Shown: positions 16,985 through 27,177, counted from the stretch's first letter. The stretch is DNA of 64,000 nucleotides from JBNLBT01 sp050303435 (GCA_050303435.1 JBNLBT010000001.1:111169-175168); one strand, 5' to 3'. The notes: generated by a model not told the origin, from the sequence alone. A program made the numbers and translations.

Positions 16985-18358
16985 ATGAAGAACATTAAAT
17001 ACACGATCATTGCGGGGCTGCTGACGGTTGCGGTTTCCGGCCAGGCGCAGAACACCGGCAACACCCTGGATCAGTTGCTGAACATCGTCAAGCAACGCGC
17101 CAACGAAACCTCACAGGCCAATCAGGCTCGTCTTGAGGAATTTACGCGAAAACGCAATGAGCAGCGCCGACTGCTGGCTGAAGCCCGCGAACAGTTGCGC
17201 CAGTTGGAAGTCCGTTCCGACCAGCTGAAAAATCAGTTTGATGAGAATGAGAAAACCCTGGCAGACCTGGAAACCACGCTGAATGAACGTTCCGGTAACC
17301 TCGGTGAAATGCAGGGCACCGTGAAAGTGCTGGCCGGCGATTTGCGCAGCGTCATTGAAAACTCCATCGTCTCGGCTGAATACCCGGGGCGTGCCGCGTT
17401 TCTGACGCAGCTGGCCGAACAAACCAAACTGCCCAACATCCGTGATTTGCGTCAGCTGTGGTATGAATACCAGAAAGAAATCACCGAATCGGGCAAGATC
17501 GCACGCTTCACCGCCAACATTCGTAACGAAGGCGGCGAGTTGCAAAACAACGCCACAGTCACGCGCGTGGGCACATTCAATGCGTTTGACCAGAATGGCA
17601 ATTTCCTGATCTGGAAAAGCCCGGAAGAATCCAATTCAGTCACCGGCGACGGTGAGTTGCAACGACTGGCCAAGCAGCCGGGCGCCGAATACATGAGCAT
17701 GTCTTCGGATTTCGTAGATTCAGGTTCCAATGAGCTGGTGCAGATTCCGATAGATTACACCCGCGGCACAATCCTTCAGCTGGTGGTGCAGACCCCGTCG
17801 ATGAAAGAAAAAATTGAGCAGGGTGGACCGGTGGGCTACACCATTCTGGCCCTGGGAGCCATTGGCCTGCTGGTGGCGTTGATCAAATTCTTTATGCTCT
17901 TGGGCTCTGGCGGCAAAATCAAGCGCCAGTTGAAGCGCAAGCAACCAAGCCAGAACAATGCGCTGGGTCGCATCATGTCTGTGTACACCGACAACCCCGA
18001 CGCCGATGTGGAAACCATGGAGCTGAAACTGGATGAGGCCATCATTCGTGAAACCGGCCCGCTGGAGTCCGGTCTGTCCTTAATTAAGGTGCTGTATGTG
18101 ATTGCGCCGTTGATGGGTCTGTTGGGCACCGTGGTCGGCATGATCCAGACCTTCCAGATGATCACCCTGATGGGCACCGGCGATCCCAAATCCATGGCCG
18201 GCGGTATTTCCATGGCCCTGGTGACCACAGTGCAAGGTCTGATTGTGGCCATTCCGCTGACTCTGCTGCACTCACTGCTGCAGTCCATGGCGCGCAAACA
18301 AACCCACATTCTGGAAGAGCAGAGCGCGGGCATCGTTGCAGGCATGGCGGAGAAATAA
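16985..18358 (+). CDS. TtpC-like MotA/TolQ/ExbB proton channel protein with periplasmic domain
   Basis: This 457-residue protein has a signal peptide (about 1-22), a coiled coil (about 25-110), a periplasmic domain, then a C-terminal MotA/TolQ/ExbB channel domain beginning with a membrane segment at about 285-310 and ending with the conserved GLLGTVVGMIQTF helix region. This is the TtpC architecture, a fourth component needed by the TonB2 system in Vibrio. The ATG at 16985 is chosen over one at 16970 because it begins the signal peptide. The next gene begins 1 bp after the stop. Confidence 0.87.
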   Translation: MKNIKYTIIAGLLTVAVSGQAQNTGNTLDQLLNIVKQRANETSQANQARLEEFTRKRNEQRRLLAEAREQLRQLEVRSDQLKNQFDENEKTLADLETTLNERSGNLGEMQGTVKVLAGDLRSVIENSIVSAEYPGRAAFLTQLAEQTKLPNIRDLRQLWYEYQKEITESGKIARFTANIRNEGGELQNNATVTRVGTFNAFDQNGNFLIWKSPEESNSVTGDGELQRLAKQPGAEYMSMSSDFVDSGSNELVQIPIDYTRGTILQLVVQTPSMKEKIEQGGPVGYTILALGAIGLLVALIKFFMLLGSGGKIKRQLKRKQPSQNNALGRIMSVYTDNPDADVETMELKLDEAIIRETGPLESGLSLIKVLYVIAPLMGLLGTVVGMIQTFQMITLMGTGDPKSMAGGISMALVTTVQGLIVAIPLTLLHSLLQSMARKQTHILEEQSAGIVAGMAEK

Positions 18359-18359
18359 G

Positions 18360-18884
18360 ATGTACCTGCTCAAGGACTTGTGGTACGACATTCTTTCGTT
18401 TGTAGACATGGGTGGGCCAATTCTCTGGCCCATCATGATCGTGCTGTTTTTTATGTGGCTGATCATTCTGGAAAGACTGTGGTATTTTCTCGTCACTTTT
18501 CCGAAACAGCGCAAACGCATCATCGCCAATTGGGACAACCGCAGCGATACCACCAGCTGGTACGCCAAGCGCATCAAGGATGCGCGGGTTTCCGAAGTGT
18601 CCATAGATTTGCGCTACGGTTTGGGGTTTCTTGAAGCCCTGGTGGCCATCAGTCCATTGTTCGGCCTGTTTGGCACCGTGTACGGCATGTTGAATGTGTT
18701 TGACATCATGGCGATCGAGGGCACCAGCAACGCCCGCGCCATGGCCGGTGGCGTATCCAAAGCCACCATCCCAACCATGGCCGGCATGGTGGCGGCGCTG
18801 TCAGGGGTGTTCTTCACCACCTTTTTCAAGCACAAGGCCAACACCGAACGGGAAAAACTGGAAGACATGATGCAGTCTCATTGA
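18360..18884 (+). CDS. ExbB2-type proton channel subunit
   Basis: This 174-residue protein is a short ExbB/TolQ homologue with three membrane segments (about 15-37, 85-107 and 125-150) and the channel motif LFGLFGTVYGM. It energises TonB with ExbD by proton flow. The ATG at 18360 is one base after the upstream stop. The small size fits ExbB2 of TonB2 systems rather than the longer canonical ExbB. Confidence 0.88.
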   Translation: MYLLKDLWYDILSFVDMGGPILWPIMIVLFFMWLIILERLWYFLVTFPKQRKRIIANWDNRSDTTSWYAKRIKDARVSEVSIDLRYGLGFLEALVAISPLFGLFGTVYGMLNVFDIMAIEGTSNARAMAGGVSKATIPTMAGMVAALSGVFFTTFFKHKANTEREKLEDMMQSH

Positions 18885-18955
18885 TGTTTCAATGAACTAA
18901 ACGAAAAAACATACGGTCCATATTTAAGCGGGCCGAGTAATTTGAGGTTATACCG

Positions 18956-19360
18956 ATGAGAAAAAGACATTTCCATGAAGATGAAGCGGAAATCAACATC
19001 ACACCGATGCTGGACGTGGTGTTCATCATGCTGATTTTCTTCATTGTCACAACGTCATTCGTCAAGGAAACCGGTGTGGACATTTCCAGGCCGTCGCATT
19101 CCCAGGCGCAACAGGTGAAAAAAGGCAACATTCTGGTGGCCATCAAGGAAGACGGCGACATCTGGATCAACAAACAAAGCGTGGAATTGCGCGCTGTGCG
19201 TGCCCGAGTGGAAAAAATGCACGCGGAGAATCCGGAAGCCAGTGCAGTCATCATTGCTGATAAGGGTTCACGCACCGGCGATCTTGTGGCGGTGATGGAC
19301 CAGATCAAATCGGCCGGCGTTGAAAGCATTTCTATCGCGGCACAAAAAGACGGACAATGA
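18956..19360 (+). CDS. ExbD-family biopolymer transport protein
   Basis: A 134-residue ExbD/TolR protein with an N-terminal cytoplasmic stretch, a single membrane helix (about 18-38) carrying the proton-relay aspartate in TPMLDVVFIMLIFF, and a periplasmic domain. It works with ExbB in the TonB energising complex. It lies 71 bp after exbB without an evident terminator, and 1 bp before tonB. Confidence 0.9.
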   Translation: MRKRHFHEDEAEINITPMLDVVFIMLIFFIVTTSFVKETGVDISRPSHSQAQQVKKGNILVAIKEDGDIWINKQSVELRAVRARVEKMHAENPEASAVIIADKGSRTGDLVAVMDQIKSAGVESISIAAQKDGQ

Positions 19361-19361
19361 C

Positions 19362-19991
19362 ATGAATATACAACGCATTCTGCTGGTTGCTTTTTTCGCT
19401 GCGGCGATCACTGTGGCGCTGTACCTGGTCATGCACAGACTGGTGAATGATCCCAGCAGCGATTTGGAAAACCGGAATGATTTGCCACCGATTGAATTCA
19501 CCAAGGTGACGCAGGAAGAGGAAACGCAAACACGTTCCCGCCGCATTCCGAAGAAGCCGCCGCCCCCGAAAGAGCCGCCACCGCCGCCCAAACTGAATGT
19601 GCAGCAGCAGCAACAGGTGGTGAACAACATGCCGACCATGAACATGCCCAACCTGGATGTGTCGCTCAGTGGTTCAGGCCCGTTTCTGGGGCAAATGCAG
19701 TACGATGAAACCGTCGATGGCGGGGTGATTCCGATCGTTCGGATTGCGCCGCAGTATCCGCGCAAAGCGCTGATCGCAAAACTCGAAGGCTGGGTACAGG
19801 TAAAATTCATTATCACAGAAGCTGGAACAGTTAAGGATCCGCAAGTTGTGGATTCAAAACCGGCGCGAATTTTTGACCGCGAAGCGTTGCGGGCCATATC
19901 CAAATTTAAATTCAAACCCAAAATCGTGAACGGCGCAAAAGTGGAACAGGTGGCGACCCAGACCATTGAGTTCAAATTGCCGGATTCCTGA
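19362..19991 (+). CDS. TonB2-type energy transducer
   Basis: This 209-residue TonB has an N-terminal transmembrane helix (about 5-25), a short proline-rich region (KKPPPPKEPPPPPK, about 62-78) and a C-terminal TonB domain (about 125-209) with YPRKALIAKLEGWVQVKF. It spans the periplasm to contact TonB-dependent outer membrane transporters. The short Pro-rich linker suits TonB2 systems. The ATG at 19362 is chosen because the membrane helix follows directly; a longer in-frame ATG at 19320 would overlap exbD. Confidence 0.9.
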   Translation: MNIQRILLVAFFAAAITVALYLVMHRLVNDPSSDLENRNDLPPIEFTKVTQEEETQTRSRRIPKKPPPPKEPPPPPKLNVQQQQQVVNNMPTMNMPNLDVSLSGSGPFLGQMQYDETVDGGVIPIVRIAPQYPRKALIAKLEGWVQVKFIITEAGTVKDPQVVDSKPARIFDREALRAISKFKFKPKIVNGAKVEQVATQTIEFKLPDS

Positions 19992-20012
19992 TTTGAGAGA
20001 TTGGTGAACCTT

Positions 20013-21281
20013 ATGCAAAAAACTGTCCTGACCCTGATTTGTCTTTTCGCCCTGCAAGGGCTGGCTGTGGCCGGTGATCTGAAAACCGACAACCCGGAAC
20101 GCAAACCTGCCAACGGCGTGTTGCTGACTGAGCAGCAAAACATCAAAATCACCAAATATTCCGAAATGCTGGCGGAAGAAAAGTACGCCGAGGCCAGTTC
20201 CGGTTTGTTAGCCATGCTGGAAAAAACCCGCGATGGCAGTGGATACGCACGCTCGGTGATTCATCAGCTGCTGGGGCACATTGCGTCTTTGCAAGGCAAC
20301 TACACAGCCGCTGCGGCAAATTTCAAAAAAGCCATCGAATTCGATTCCTTGCCGAATCCGACGCATTTTCAGGTGATGCTGCAATACGCGCAATTGTTGA
20401 TGCTGGGCGATGATTACCGCGGCGGTCTGAAAGCGTTGGATGATTATTTTTCAGTGGCCGACAAGATTCCCGATTCGGCCTTTGCCCTGAAAGCCAATGC
20501 GCACGCGCAGCTGAACGAACACGTCAAGGCCAGAGATTCAATCAAACAGGCCATCGAATTGTCCGACAAACCGAATGAAAGCTGGTATCAGTTGTTGTTG
20601 GCCATGCATTTTGAGCTGAATGAATTTCAACAAGCGGCCAATGTGCTGGAAATTCTGGTGCAACTCAAGCCGGACAAGAAAGAATACTGGAAGCAATTGT
20701 CTTCGGTTTATTTCACTTTAAAAAGCGACAAGAAATCTCTGGCCGTGCTGGTGCTGGCCTATGAAAAAGGTTTGCTGGATGAGCAAAGCGAAATCAAGCA
20801 GCTGTTCAAACTTTACCGCTACATGGACATTCCCTACAAAGCGGGCCTGGTGATGGAAAAAGGTTTGAAAGATAAAGTGGTCAAAGCGGATTTCACCAAC
20901 CTCAAGGAATTGGCCGAAACCTGGTATCAGGCCAAGGAACTGGACAAGGCATTGGTTGTGTACGGTGAAGCCAGCCAGTTTGCCGAAGACGGTGAAGTGG
21001 ATTTAACCCGGGCCTATTTATACATCGATCAGGAAAAATGGAAAGAGGCCCGAGCGTCCATAAAAAGCGCACTGAGCAAAGGCGGTCTTAAACAGGACAA
21101 AGAGGCCACGGCCTGGTTGATGCTTGGCATGTCCGAAGCTTCTTTGGGCAACTACGAGGACGCCAGAACAGCCATGCGTCGCGCACGTCAATTCGAAAAA
21201 ACCAAAGCCGATGCCACGCAGTGGCTTTCGCACATCGAACAGCTGGAAAAAAACAAAGAATCTCAACAAGCCTCTCTTTAA
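20013..21281 (+). CDS. periplasmic TPR-repeat protein of the TonB2-type cluster
   Basis: A 422-residue protein with a signal peptide (about 1-20, ending LAVAG) and many tetratricopeptide repeats along its length, such as the units around HFELNEFQQAANVLEIL and YGEASQFAEDGEVDLTRAY. A TPR gene in this position follows tonB2 in the Vibrio cluster, so a scaffold role in the TonB complex is inferred. The ATG at 20013 is preferred over an upstream TTG at 20001. It ends 21 bp before xerD. Confidence 0.82.
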   Translation: MQKTVLTLICLFALQGLAVAGDLKTDNPERKPANGVLLTEQQNIKITKYSEMLAEEKYAEASSGLLAMLEKTRDGSGYARSVIHQLLGHIASLQGNYTAAAANFKKAIEFDSLPNPTHFQVMLQYAQLLMLGDDYRGGLKALDDYFSVADKIPDSAFALKANAHAQLNEHVKARDSIKQAIELSDKPNESWYQLLLAMHFELNEFQQAANVLEILVQLKPDKKEYWKQLSSVYFTLKSDKKSLAVLVLAYEKGLLDEQSEIKQLFKLYRYMDIPYKAGLVMEKGLKDKVVKADFTNLKELAETWYQAKELDKALVVYGEASQFAEDGEVDLTRAYLYIDQEKWKEARASIKSALSKGGLKQDKEATAWLMLGMSEASLGNYEDARTAMRRARQFEKTKADATQWLSHIEQLEKNKESQQASL

Positions 21282-21302
21282 TTCGGGGCAGGCCACAGCA
21301 CC

Positions 21303-22163
21303 TTGCTGGCTGAATTTGAACAATATCTGCTGCTGGAGAAAGGACTTTCCAGCAACTCAGTCAAAAGCTATCTCTCAGATGTGCGTCAGTTGCAAAAATA
21401 CCTGGATAAACGCAACGTTGACTGGCATGCTGTAGATCTACAGCTGGCCCAGGCCTTTCAAAAACATCTGTCGGTGTCGGGCCGTTCCGGTCAGTCCATT
21501 TCCCGTAAAATATCGTCACTGCGCCACCTGTATAAATATTTAAAGAAACGCGGTTCGGTGCAAAACAACCCATTTGCGAAATTGCGCATGCCTAAATATC
21601 GCCGTGCATTGCCCAAACCATTAAGCGAACGCGCGGTAGAAAAACTGCTTGCGGCGCCCGATGGGGAGACTGCAATTGGTTTACGCGATAAAGCCATGCT
21701 GGAACTGATGTATGCCGCGGGATTGCGAGTTTCTGAGCTGGTGCAACTGCAACGCGGTCGAGTAAATTTAAACCAGGGTGTCATCCGCGTGACCGGCAAG
21801 GGCGGCAAAGATCGACTGGTGCCGATTGGTGAACACGCCGCCGATGTGTTGGCTCAATATCTGCGTTCTCAGAGTCAAACCGTTACGGCACATTTATTTC
21901 TCAGCAACCGCGGAAAGCCCATGACTCGACAGGCGTTCTGGTATCGGATACGACACTACGCACGACACGCCGGTTTTAAAAACATGCCTTCGCCCCACAT
22001 GCTCAGGCATTCTTTTGCCACTCACCTGCTGAACCATTCAGCCGATTTGCGTGTGGTGCAACTGCTGTTGGGTCACTCGGATTTGTCCACCACCCAGATC
22101 TATACCCAGGTGGCACAGGAAGGCCTGAAACGAATTCACGCCAAGCACCATCCGCGCGGATGA
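21303..22163 (+). CDS. xerD: XerD-type tyrosine recombinase
   Basis: The 286-residue protein has an N-terminal SAM-like core-binding domain and a C-terminal catalytic domain with all catalytic residues: about R142 (AAGLRVSEL), K166 (GKGGKD), H232-R235 (HMLRH), H258 (LGHSD) and Y267 (TQIYTQV). XerD with XerC resolves chromosome dimers at dif with FtsK. The identity as XerD rather than XerC rests on its linkage to dsbC, the E. coli order xerD-dsbC. The start appears to be TTG at 21303, with a GGGGCAGG-like ribosome site; no ATG gives a full N-terminus. Confidence 0.88.
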   Translation: MLAEFEQYLLLEKGLSSNSVKSYLSDVRQLQKYLDKRNVDWHAVDLQLAQAFQKHLSVSGRSGQSISRKISSLRHLYKYLKKRGSVQNNPFAKLRMPKYRRALPKPLSERAVEKLLAAPDGETAIGLRDKAMLELMYAAGLRVSELVQLQRGRVNLNQGVIRVTGKGGKDRLVPIGEHAADVLAQYLRSQSQTVTAHLFLSNRGKPMTRQAFWYRIRHYARHAGFKNMPSPHMLRHSFATHLLNHSADLRVVQLLLGHSDLSTTQIYTQVAQEGLKRIHAKHHPRG

Positions 22164-22339
22164 AGACATGTGCATTGCAAAACCGCAGGCATCGGCGCGT
22201 GCGATTAAATAATTTGCAAGATCCAACGACATCTGTCGATCCATTTGCGATACAATGCGGATTTCCGTGTAGTTGAACCAATTGGCCCAAAACGGGTCAA
22301 TAGAGCAATTCCAATCAATTTGAACAAAGAGCAGAGCTT

Positions 22340-23077
22340 ATGTTGAGAGTGACAGTGGTCTGTGTTTTGGCGGCGATGTCCTGCCAAAGTCTGGCACAAG
22401 ACCTTAAAGAAAAATTTGAACAGGCGTTGAAGAAAATTTCTCCGTCGGTGGTGGCGGTTAAGTCGGTGAGTGACACGCCGATTTCGGGCATCAAGGAAGT
22501 TGTGGTTGATTCAGGTCGAGGCGGTGAAGTGTATTACATGAGTGATGACGCCGGTTATTTGATCAATGGCAGCATATTCGATCTGGACAAGAAGGAAGAT
22601 CTGACCGAGGCCAGAAAGTCAGACATGCGTTTGTCAGTGATGAGCGAGTTGAAAGACAATCAACGCATTAATTTCTACCCGGAAGACATGAAGTACCATG
22701 TCACCGTATTCACTGACATTGACTGTGGGTATTGCAGAAAATTGCATCAGGACATTGAACAGTACAATGCACTGGGCATCGGCATATCGTATCTGTTCTT
22801 CCCGCGCGCTGGCATCAATTCGCCGTCTTACGACAAAGCAGTTACCGTGTGGTGTTCTGATGATCAGCGATTGGCGATGACGGAATCAAAGGCTGGTCAA
22901 AACTTGCCCAAAAAACAATGCGACAATCCGATCAAAACCCATTACAACGCCGGGCTTTCAGCGGGCGTTTCTGGCACGCCTGCACTGATCATGGACAACG
23001 GTCGGCTGATGCCGGGCTATTTGCCGCCTGAGCAATTGAAACAACGTCTGGACATGTTGGCAGCAAGCGGTCAGTGA
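22340..23077 (+). CDS. dsbC: DsbC, periplasmic thiol:disulfide isomerase
   Basis: A 245-residue secreted protein with a signal peptide (about 1-20), an N-terminal dimerisation domain and a thioredoxin-like domain with active site CGYC (about C129-C132) and the cis-proline loop SGTPALIM. It isomerises wrong disulfides in the periplasm and is kept reduced by DsbD. Two additional cysteines (about C174 and C194) correspond to the structural pair of DsbC. A strong terminator follows at 23102-23130. Confidence 0.92.
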   Translation: MLRVTVVCVLAAMSCQSLAQDLKEKFEQALKKISPSVVAVKSVSDTPISGIKEVVVDSGRGGEVYYMSDDAGYLINGSIFDLDKKEDLTEARKSDMRLSVMSELKDNQRINFYPEDMKYHVTVFTDIDCGYCRKLHQDIEQYNALGIGISYLFFPRAGINSPSYDKAVTVWCSDDQRLAMTESKAGQNLPKKQCDNPIKTHYNAGLSAGVSGTPALIMDNGRLMPGYLPPEQLKQRLDMLAASGQ

Positions 23078-23101
23078 GTCCGCATCCAGAAGAGATTAAA
23101 T

Positions 23102-23130
23102 ATGGCCCGCAAAAGCGGGCCATTTTTGAT
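23102..23130 (+). terminator. rho-independent terminator after dsbC
   Basis: A hairpin ATGGCCCGC-AAAA-GCGGGCCAT followed by TTTTT lies 25 bp after the dsbC stop. The stem is nine base pairs and GC-rich, the tetraloop is AAAA, and a T run follows, the classical intrinsic terminator. It separates the xerD-dsbC transcript from purL. Confidence 0.9.
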
Positions 23131-23316
23131 TACAGCTGAACATATTTAAGCGCGCCGAAGGGTATTTAACGGCAGTTGAATCTTGATCCAGACGGCGATC
23201 AAAGCCATGCAGCGTTAAGAATCTGGTCAATCATTAGAGCATAAGTGCAATGCCCGGCATGGCTGCACGATCGGTATGAATGGAGTACAATACCCGTTTT
23301 TAATGCGCCCGCTCAA

Positions 23317-26300
23317 ATGACGTATACCAGATTTGTGTTTGCCGGCCAGGATGGCGTGTCGGATTTCAGAATCAGGAAGCTCAACCGCGCACTGAATTCT
23401 TTGCACGCAACGCTTCGAGTCCAATCCATTCATCCCATCTATCTGCTTGAGTCCGAACTGGGCGAGTTGAATCTTGATCAGCTGGGCAAAATTGAAAATT
23501 TACTGTCGGCAAAACACACGCAGCTGGAGCTTGCGGCCGCAGATCTGTTGGTGTTGCCACGCGCAGGCACCATATCGCCCTGGTCCACCAAAGCCACGGA
23601 AATATTCCATCACTGCGCACTGGAACACGTGGTGCGGGTGGAACGCGGTCGACTGGTGAAATTTGATCAGTCAACGGATGGCCTGACGGCGACACAGCTG
23701 CAGACGGTTTTTGATCGCATGACCGAGGAGACGTATCGGGATTTTGTTGATACATCGCGTTTGTTTGATCACGCACAGGCGCAGCCGCTCACCTCCGTGG
23801 ATTTGCAGGGCGAGGGTGCAGCGGCGCTGCAGCGAATGAACGATGAGCTGGGTCTGGCGCTTTCGGACGATGAAATCAATTATCTTTACTCGGCGTATTC
23901 ATCCCTGGGCAAGAATCCAACCGACGCTGAATTGATGATGTTTGCCCAGGCGAATTCGGAACATTGCAGGCACAAAATTTTTAACGCCGAATGGCTGATT
24001 GAAGGCATTGAACAGGTGCGAACCCTGTTTGAAATGATCCGCCACACCGAACAGAGGACATCCAAGCCCGCCTTGTCGGCCTATAAAGACAATGCGGCGG
24101 TGTTCTCTGGCGGTCAGGCACAACGCATGTGCATTGATCCGAAGTCGAAAAAATACACCGCACGCGATGCAATCGCCGACGTGCTCATCAAAGTTGAAAC
24201 CCACAATCACCCCACCGCAATATCGCCGTTCCCGGGCGCGGCCACTGGATCCGGTGGCGAAATCCGGGACGAAGCGGCAACAGGTCGAGGCGGCAAACCC
24301 AAAGCCGGATTGACCGGCTATTCAGTCAGTCATCTCAATATACCGGAATTCCAACAGTTGTGGGAACTCGACGGTCCGGGCACGCCCGAGCGCATCGCCG
24401 ATGCCTTCACCATCATGCAGGAAGCGCCCATCGGCGCCGCGGCTTTCAACAACGAATTCGGGCGTCCAAATATTTGCGGATATTTTCGCAGTTTCGAGAT
24501 TCGTCAGGGCGAGGAAGACCATTGGTATGGTTACCACAAGCCCATCATGCTGGCCGGCGGTCTGGGTGCCATAGAGCGTGACATGGTGGCCAAGGGTGAA
24601 ACCCGCAGCGATGACTACATTGTGGTGCTGGGTGGACCGGCCATGCTGATCGGTCTCGGCGGCGGCGCCGCCAGCTCCCTGCACAGCGGTGAGAGCACCG
24701 AAGCACTGGATTATGCTTCAGTGCAGCGCGGCAACCCGGAAATTCAACGGCGCTGTCAGGAAGTCATCGACGGTTGTGTGGCCCTGGGTGAAGACAATCC
24801 GATCCGTTCAATCCACGACGTCGGCGCGGGCGGTCTGTCCAATGCCATACCTGAGATATTGCACGACAGTGGCGTTGGTGGAAAAATGGAAATGCGCCGT
24901 TTACAAATTGATCACCCCTCCATGACGCCCATGGAAATCTGGTGCAACGAGTCGCAGGAACGCTACGTGCTGACCATACAACCCGACAAAATGGCCGGAT
25001 TTCGCGCCTTGTGTGATCGTGAACGCTGTCCGTATGCGGTGATCGGGCTGGCAACAGAAGATGAACGCTTGCGGGTTCACGACAAGAAATTTAAAAATTT
25101 TCCGATCGACATCCCGATGCGTGTGTTGTTTGGCAACACACCCAAACTGAAAATAGATCTCAGCAATCAGAAATTTGGCTGGCCTGAAGCGGACATGGAT
25201 CAGACGCCAATCCGGGCATTGTTTCACAACGTGTTGAAGTTCCCGGCCGTGGCCAGCAAAGAGTATCTGATCACCATCGGTGACCGCTCGGTGGGCGGTC
25301 TGGTGCACCGCGATCAAATGGTTGGGCCCTGGCAGGTGCCGGTCGCGGACTGCGGTGTGACCTTGAACGACTACGATGGGTACAGCGGAGAAGCGATGGC
25401 CATCGGTGAACGCACGCCGTTGGCGGCGATCAACCCACGCGCCGCCGCCCGCATCGCCGTGGCCGAGGCACTGACCAACATCATGGGCAACGACATTGGT
25501 GCCATGGCCGGGATCAAATTATCGGCCAATTGGATGGCCTCTGCCAAACACGACAAAGAGCTGCTGGCATTGTATGAGTCGGTGCGTGAGGTGGGCATGG
25601 AGTTGTGTCCTGCGCTCGACATCGGCATCCCGGTTGGCAAGGATTCCCTGTCAATGCACACCCAATGGGAAGAATTCGGTGAAACTTATCAGGTCACCGC
25701 GCCGGTGTCATTGCTGATATCCGCTTTTGCTCACGTTGATGATGTGCGCAAAAGTCTGACGCCGCAAATCAAGCCGGGTGCGGAATTGTATTTACTTGAT
25801 TTGGGTTGTGGTCGACAACGCCTGGGCGGCTCGGCGCTGTATCAGAGCGTCGGTCAACTGGGCCATGAAACGCCCGACCTGGAACGGCCTGAATTGTTGC
25901 GGCAATTGTTTAATCTGGTGCAGCAAGGCCTGACGGAAGGCTTCATACAGGCCTGTCATGATCGATCGGACGGCGGCGTGCTGACCTGTGTGCTGGAAAT
26001 GTGCATGGCCGGGCATTGCGGGGTCAACATCGCGGTGCCACCGTCGATGGAAGATGCCACAGCGTATTTGTTCAATGAAGAAATCGGCCTGGTGGTCGCG
26101 GTTGAACAGATCCAACTCGAAGCGTTCAATGCGGCGGTTCAGTCGCATCAACTGACTGAGCAGCTGGTGCCGCTGGGTCAGGCGACTGAAGCACGCGATT
26201 TCATCGTCAAGCAGGGCGCGCGTGAACTGTTCACTGATCCGGTGCCGGTGTTGCAAAAAATATGGGACGCCACATCACATGAAATGGCGCGTCATCGCGA

Positions 26301-27177
26301 CGAGCCGGAATCCGCGCGTCAGGCGCATGCGCACATCGACGCCGAAGACCCGGGATTGACGGTGCGGGCTGATTTTGATTTTACCGATGCAAACGTGTCC
26401 GCTTACATCAACACCACCCGTCCTCGGCTGGCTGTGTTGCGCGAACAGGGGGTCAACGGCCATCTGGAAATGGCGGCGGCGTTCATGCGCGCGGGTTTTG
26501 ACTGCGTCGATGTGCACATGCAGGATCTGCTCAACGGGCATTTGCGCCTGCAAGGCTTTCAGGGCATGGCTGTGTGCGGCGGGTTTTCCTATGGCGATGT
26601 GCTGGGTGCAGGTCAGGGGTGGGCCAAATCCATTGTGCATCACGCCGGTTTGCAGGACATGTTTAAAACCTATTTCCTTGACCAGAGCAAATTCACTTTG
26701 GGTGTGTGCAACGGGTGTCAAATGCTGTCGGCGCTCAGTGGCATCATTCCGGGATCGCAAAACTGGCCGGAGTTTAAGCGCAACCACAGCGAACAATTCG
26801 AAGCGCGATTCTCCAGTGTGCGCATTGTGGCCGGTCAACACGCTTTGTTGCAGGGCATGGACGGGGCCACTTTACCCGTTGTGGTATCGCACGGCGAGGG
26901 GCGCGCCAGTTTCCTGCCGCGTGCATTGAGCAAGGTGGCGGTGGCGGCGAAATATGTCGATAACAGCAACAAAGCCACGTTACAATACCCGTTCAATCCC
27001 AACGGTTCTGAACAGGGCATCGCCGCGGTGGGCAACGACGCAGGCAATGTGCTGATCATGATGCCACACCCGGAACGCGTGTTTCGTTCCGTGCAAATGT
27101 CCTGGTGCCCGGATGACTGGGGTGAGAATTCGCCGTGGATGCGGTTGTTTTACAATGCTAGAAAATTCGTGAATTAA
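23317..27177 (+). CDS. purL: PurL, phosphoribosylformylglycinamidine synthase
   Basis: A 1286-residue large-type FGAM synthase that converts FGAR to FGAM with ATP and glutamine in purine synthesis. It has the N-terminal PurS-like domain, two AIRS-type halves (including KVETHNHPTAISPFPGAATG) and a C-terminal glutaminase domain with the nucleophile in LGVCNGCQMLS and the FSYGDVLGAGQGW and PHPERVFR motifs. The ATG at 23317 is chosen because the family N-terminus begins there; the GTG at 23245 lacks homology. A -10-like TACAAT lies at 23286-23291. No PurR-type box was recognised. Confidence 0.97.
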   Translation: MTYTRFVFAGQDGVSDFRIRKLNRALNSLHATLRVQSIHPIYLLESELGELNLDQLGKIENLLSAKHTQLELAAADLLVLPRAGTISPWSTKATEIFHHCALEHVVRVERGRLVKFDQSTDGLTATQLQTVFDRMTEETYRDFVDTSRLFDHAQAQPLTSVDLQGEGAAALQRMNDELGLALSDDEINYLYSAYSSLGKNPTDAELMMFAQANSEHCRHKIFNAEWLIEGIEQVRTLFEMIRHTEQRTSKPALSAYKDNAAVFSGGQAQRMCIDPKSKKYTARDAIADVLIKVETHNHPTAISPFPGAATGSGGEIRDEAATGRGGKPKAGLTGYSVSHLNIPEFQQLWELDGPGTPERIADAFTIMQEAPIGAAAFNNEFGRPNICGYFRSFEIRQGEEDHWYGYHKPIMLAGGLGAIERDMVAKGETRSDDYIVVLGGPAMLIGLGGGAASSLHSGESTEALDYASVQRGNPEIQRRCQEVIDGCVALGEDNPIRSIHDVGAGGLSNAIPEILHDSGVGGKMEMRRLQIDHPSMTPMEIWCNESQERYVLTIQPDKMAGFRALCDRERCPYAVIGLATEDERLRVHDKKFKNFPIDIPMRVLFGNTPKLKIDLSNQKFGWPEADMDQTPIRALFHNVLKFPAVASKEYLITIGDRSVGGLVHRDQMVGPWQVPVADCGVTLNDYDGYSGEAMAIGERTPLAAINPRAAARIAVAEALTNIMGNDIGAMAGIKLSANWMASAKHDKELLALYESVREVGMELCPALDIGIPVGKDSLSMHTQWEEFGETYQVTAPVSLLISAFAHVDDVRKSLTPQIKPGAELYLLDLGCGRQRLGGSALYQSVGQLGHETPDLERPELLRQLFNLVQQGLTEGFIQACHDRSDGGVLTCVLEMCMAGHCGVNIAVPPSMEDATAYLFNEEIGLVVAVEQIQLEAFNAAVQSHQLTEQLVPLGQATEARDFIVKQGARELFTDPVPVLQKIWDATSHEMARHRDEPESARQAHAHIDAEDPGLTVRADFDFTDANVSAYINTTRPRLAVLREQGVNGHLEMAAAFMRAGFDCVDVHMQDLLNGHLRLQGFQGMAVCGGFSYGDVLGAGQGWAKSIVHHAGLQDMFKTYFLDQSKFTLGVCNGCQMLSALSGIIPGSQNWPEFKRNHSEQFEARFSSVRIVAGQHALLQGMDGATLPVVVSHGEGRASFLPRALSKVAVAAKYVDNSNKATLQYPFNPNGSEQGIAAVGNDAGNVLIMMPHPERVFRSVQMSWCPDDWGENSPWMRLFYNARKFVN

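Noticed and set aside
22038..22290. minus-strand frames over the xerD end and the gap before dsbC
   Set aside because: They lie mostly opposite xerD, have no known motif, and fit chance readings.
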